Shown here: in pieces, positions 63,503 to 64,000 of the stretch | Position numbering within the stretch: the first letter of the stretch is position 1 | Layout: every line of letters starts with the position of its first letter | Assembly (NCBI RefSeq): GCF_030816155.1 | Contig: NZ_JAUSXR010000001.1 | Span: forward strand, 1,054,001 to 1,118,000 | Direction: 5' to 3' | Source: Arthrobacter woluwensis | GTDB lineage: Bacteria > Actinomycetota > Actinomycetes > Actinomycetales > Micrococcaceae | DNA: 64,000 nt | Position numbers and translations under genes: made by a program | Notes under the pieces: generated by a model | What the model saw: only the letters and a program-made list of their open reading frames with translations | Told to the model about the DNA's origin: nothing | Databases searched by the model: none

Positions 63503-63988
63503 TCAGACGCGCCGAAACATCACATGCAGGCCGACCAGGCCGTCGACAGGGTGATCGAAGGCCTCCGGGACTGTTCCGATGATCTCGAACCCGAGAGACT
63601 GCCACAGATGCACGGCCGGCCGGTTGGCGGCGACGACCGCATTGAACTGGATGCCGTGGTAGCCCTCGGCACGGGCCCACTCGATGACGTGTTCGCCGAG
63701 GCGCCGGCCTGTCCCACGATTGCGGTATCGGGGGTTGACCAGGAACGATGCGGTGGCGATGTGGCTGCCTCGACCGGGCCTGTTGGGGCCCATCTTGGCT
63801 GACCCGATGATGGTGCCGTCCTCAACGGCGACGACGGTCTGCCCAGGTTCGGTCTCCATCCACCAGGGACGCGCTTCGTCGAGCGTCTGTCCGGCGGGGA
63901 AGGCATACGTGAATCCCTCCGCCATGATGTCGCGATAGAACTCGTAAATCGCGGGCCAGTCCTCGTCGGTGGCTTTCCTGATGTCCAT
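63503..63988 (-). CDS. GNAT family N-acetyltransferase
   Basis: The 161-residue single GNAT domain opens MDIRKATDEDWPAIYEFYRDI. It has the acetyl-CoA loop YRNRGTGRRLGEHV (R/Q-x-x-G-x-G/A) and the NAVVAANRPAVHLWQSLGFE segment common in phosphinothricin-acetyltransferase-like members. The substrate is unknown. TAGTGT lies 6 nt before the start (top strand 63995-64000), a leaderless signature, and the window ends there. Confidence 0.9.
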   Translation of the reverse strand: MDIRKATDEDWPAIYEFYRDIMAEGFTYAFPAGQTLDEARPWWMETEPGQTVVAVEDGTIIGSAKMGPNRPGRGSHIATASFLVNPRYRNRGTGRRLGEHVIEWARAEGYHGIQFNAVVAANRPAVHLWQSLGFEIIGTVPEAFDHPVDGLVGLHVMFRRV

Positions 63989-64000
63989 GGCGCCACACTA

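Overview
The window is high-GC, with leaderless and GTG/TTG starts, a mycothiol-type enzyme, PriA (HisA) and the lexA/LysM divergon. It also carries an rrn operon whose leader and spacer hold the actinobacterial boxA (TGTTTGAGAACT). Together these point to the chromosome of an actinobacterium in the Micrococcaceae, most likely Arthrobacter sensu lato. This rests on gene order and 16S sequence style; no database search was run. I see no phage, insertion sequence, CRISPR array or tRNA gene. Most of the window is conserved chromosome.

Layout. 1-5.8 kb: end of miaA, dapF, an RNA/small-molecule methyltransferase (-), hflX and dinG. 5.9-7.3 kb: lexA (-) and a divergent LysM membrane protein sharing an intergenic region with two LexA boxes. 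7.4-13.3 kb: hisC-hisB-hisH, a 52-residue membrane peptide gene, hisA/priA, sseB and an MFS carrier. 13.4-17.9 kb: DUF1844 (-), then infC-rpmI-rplT with a structured leader, an rRNA methyltransferase and a CDF metal transporter. 18-22.5 kb: an MFS exporter, mutT, an SOS-boxed radical SAM protein, a SIMPL protein and a small HExRH protein. 22.6-26.2 kb: pheS-pheT. 26.2-27 kb: an ASCH gene bracketed by two copies of a 72-nt palindromic repeat. 27-34.1 kb: PPK2, a phosphopantetheinyl transferase, an M1 aminopeptidase and a 1330-residue Pls/PosA-type single-module NRPS. 34.2-35.2 kb: quinone oxidoreductase. 35.3-44 kb: complete argCJBDFRGH with ArgR-type operators before argC and argG. 44.1-47.8 kb: a mycothiol-dependent isomerase-family protein, then an alkylation-repair block (ogt, ada-alkA, aag). 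47.9-51.7 kb: TetR regulator, NCS1 permease, YtcJ-type amidohydrolase. 51.8-57.1 kb: apt, a frameshifted helD, tyrS and a frameshifted nitrilase-family gene. 57.3-63.4 kb: rrn promoter, 16S, spacer without tRNA, 23S, 5S and a series of terminator hairpins. End: a GNAT acetyltransferase.

How it works together. The arg and his blocks are biosynthetic operons with translational coupling by 1-4 nt overlaps. The infC block, pheST, tyrS, hflX and rrn serve translation. LexA boxes link lexA, the LysM protein and the distant radical SAM gene into one DNA-damage regulon, and the ogt/ada-alkA/aag block adds alkylation repair. The most promising uncharacterised system is the Pls-like synthetase with its adjacent M1 peptidase and convergent phosphopantetheinyl transferase. 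It has the architecture of epsilon-poly-lysine synthetase and probably makes a short cationic homopoly(amino acid).
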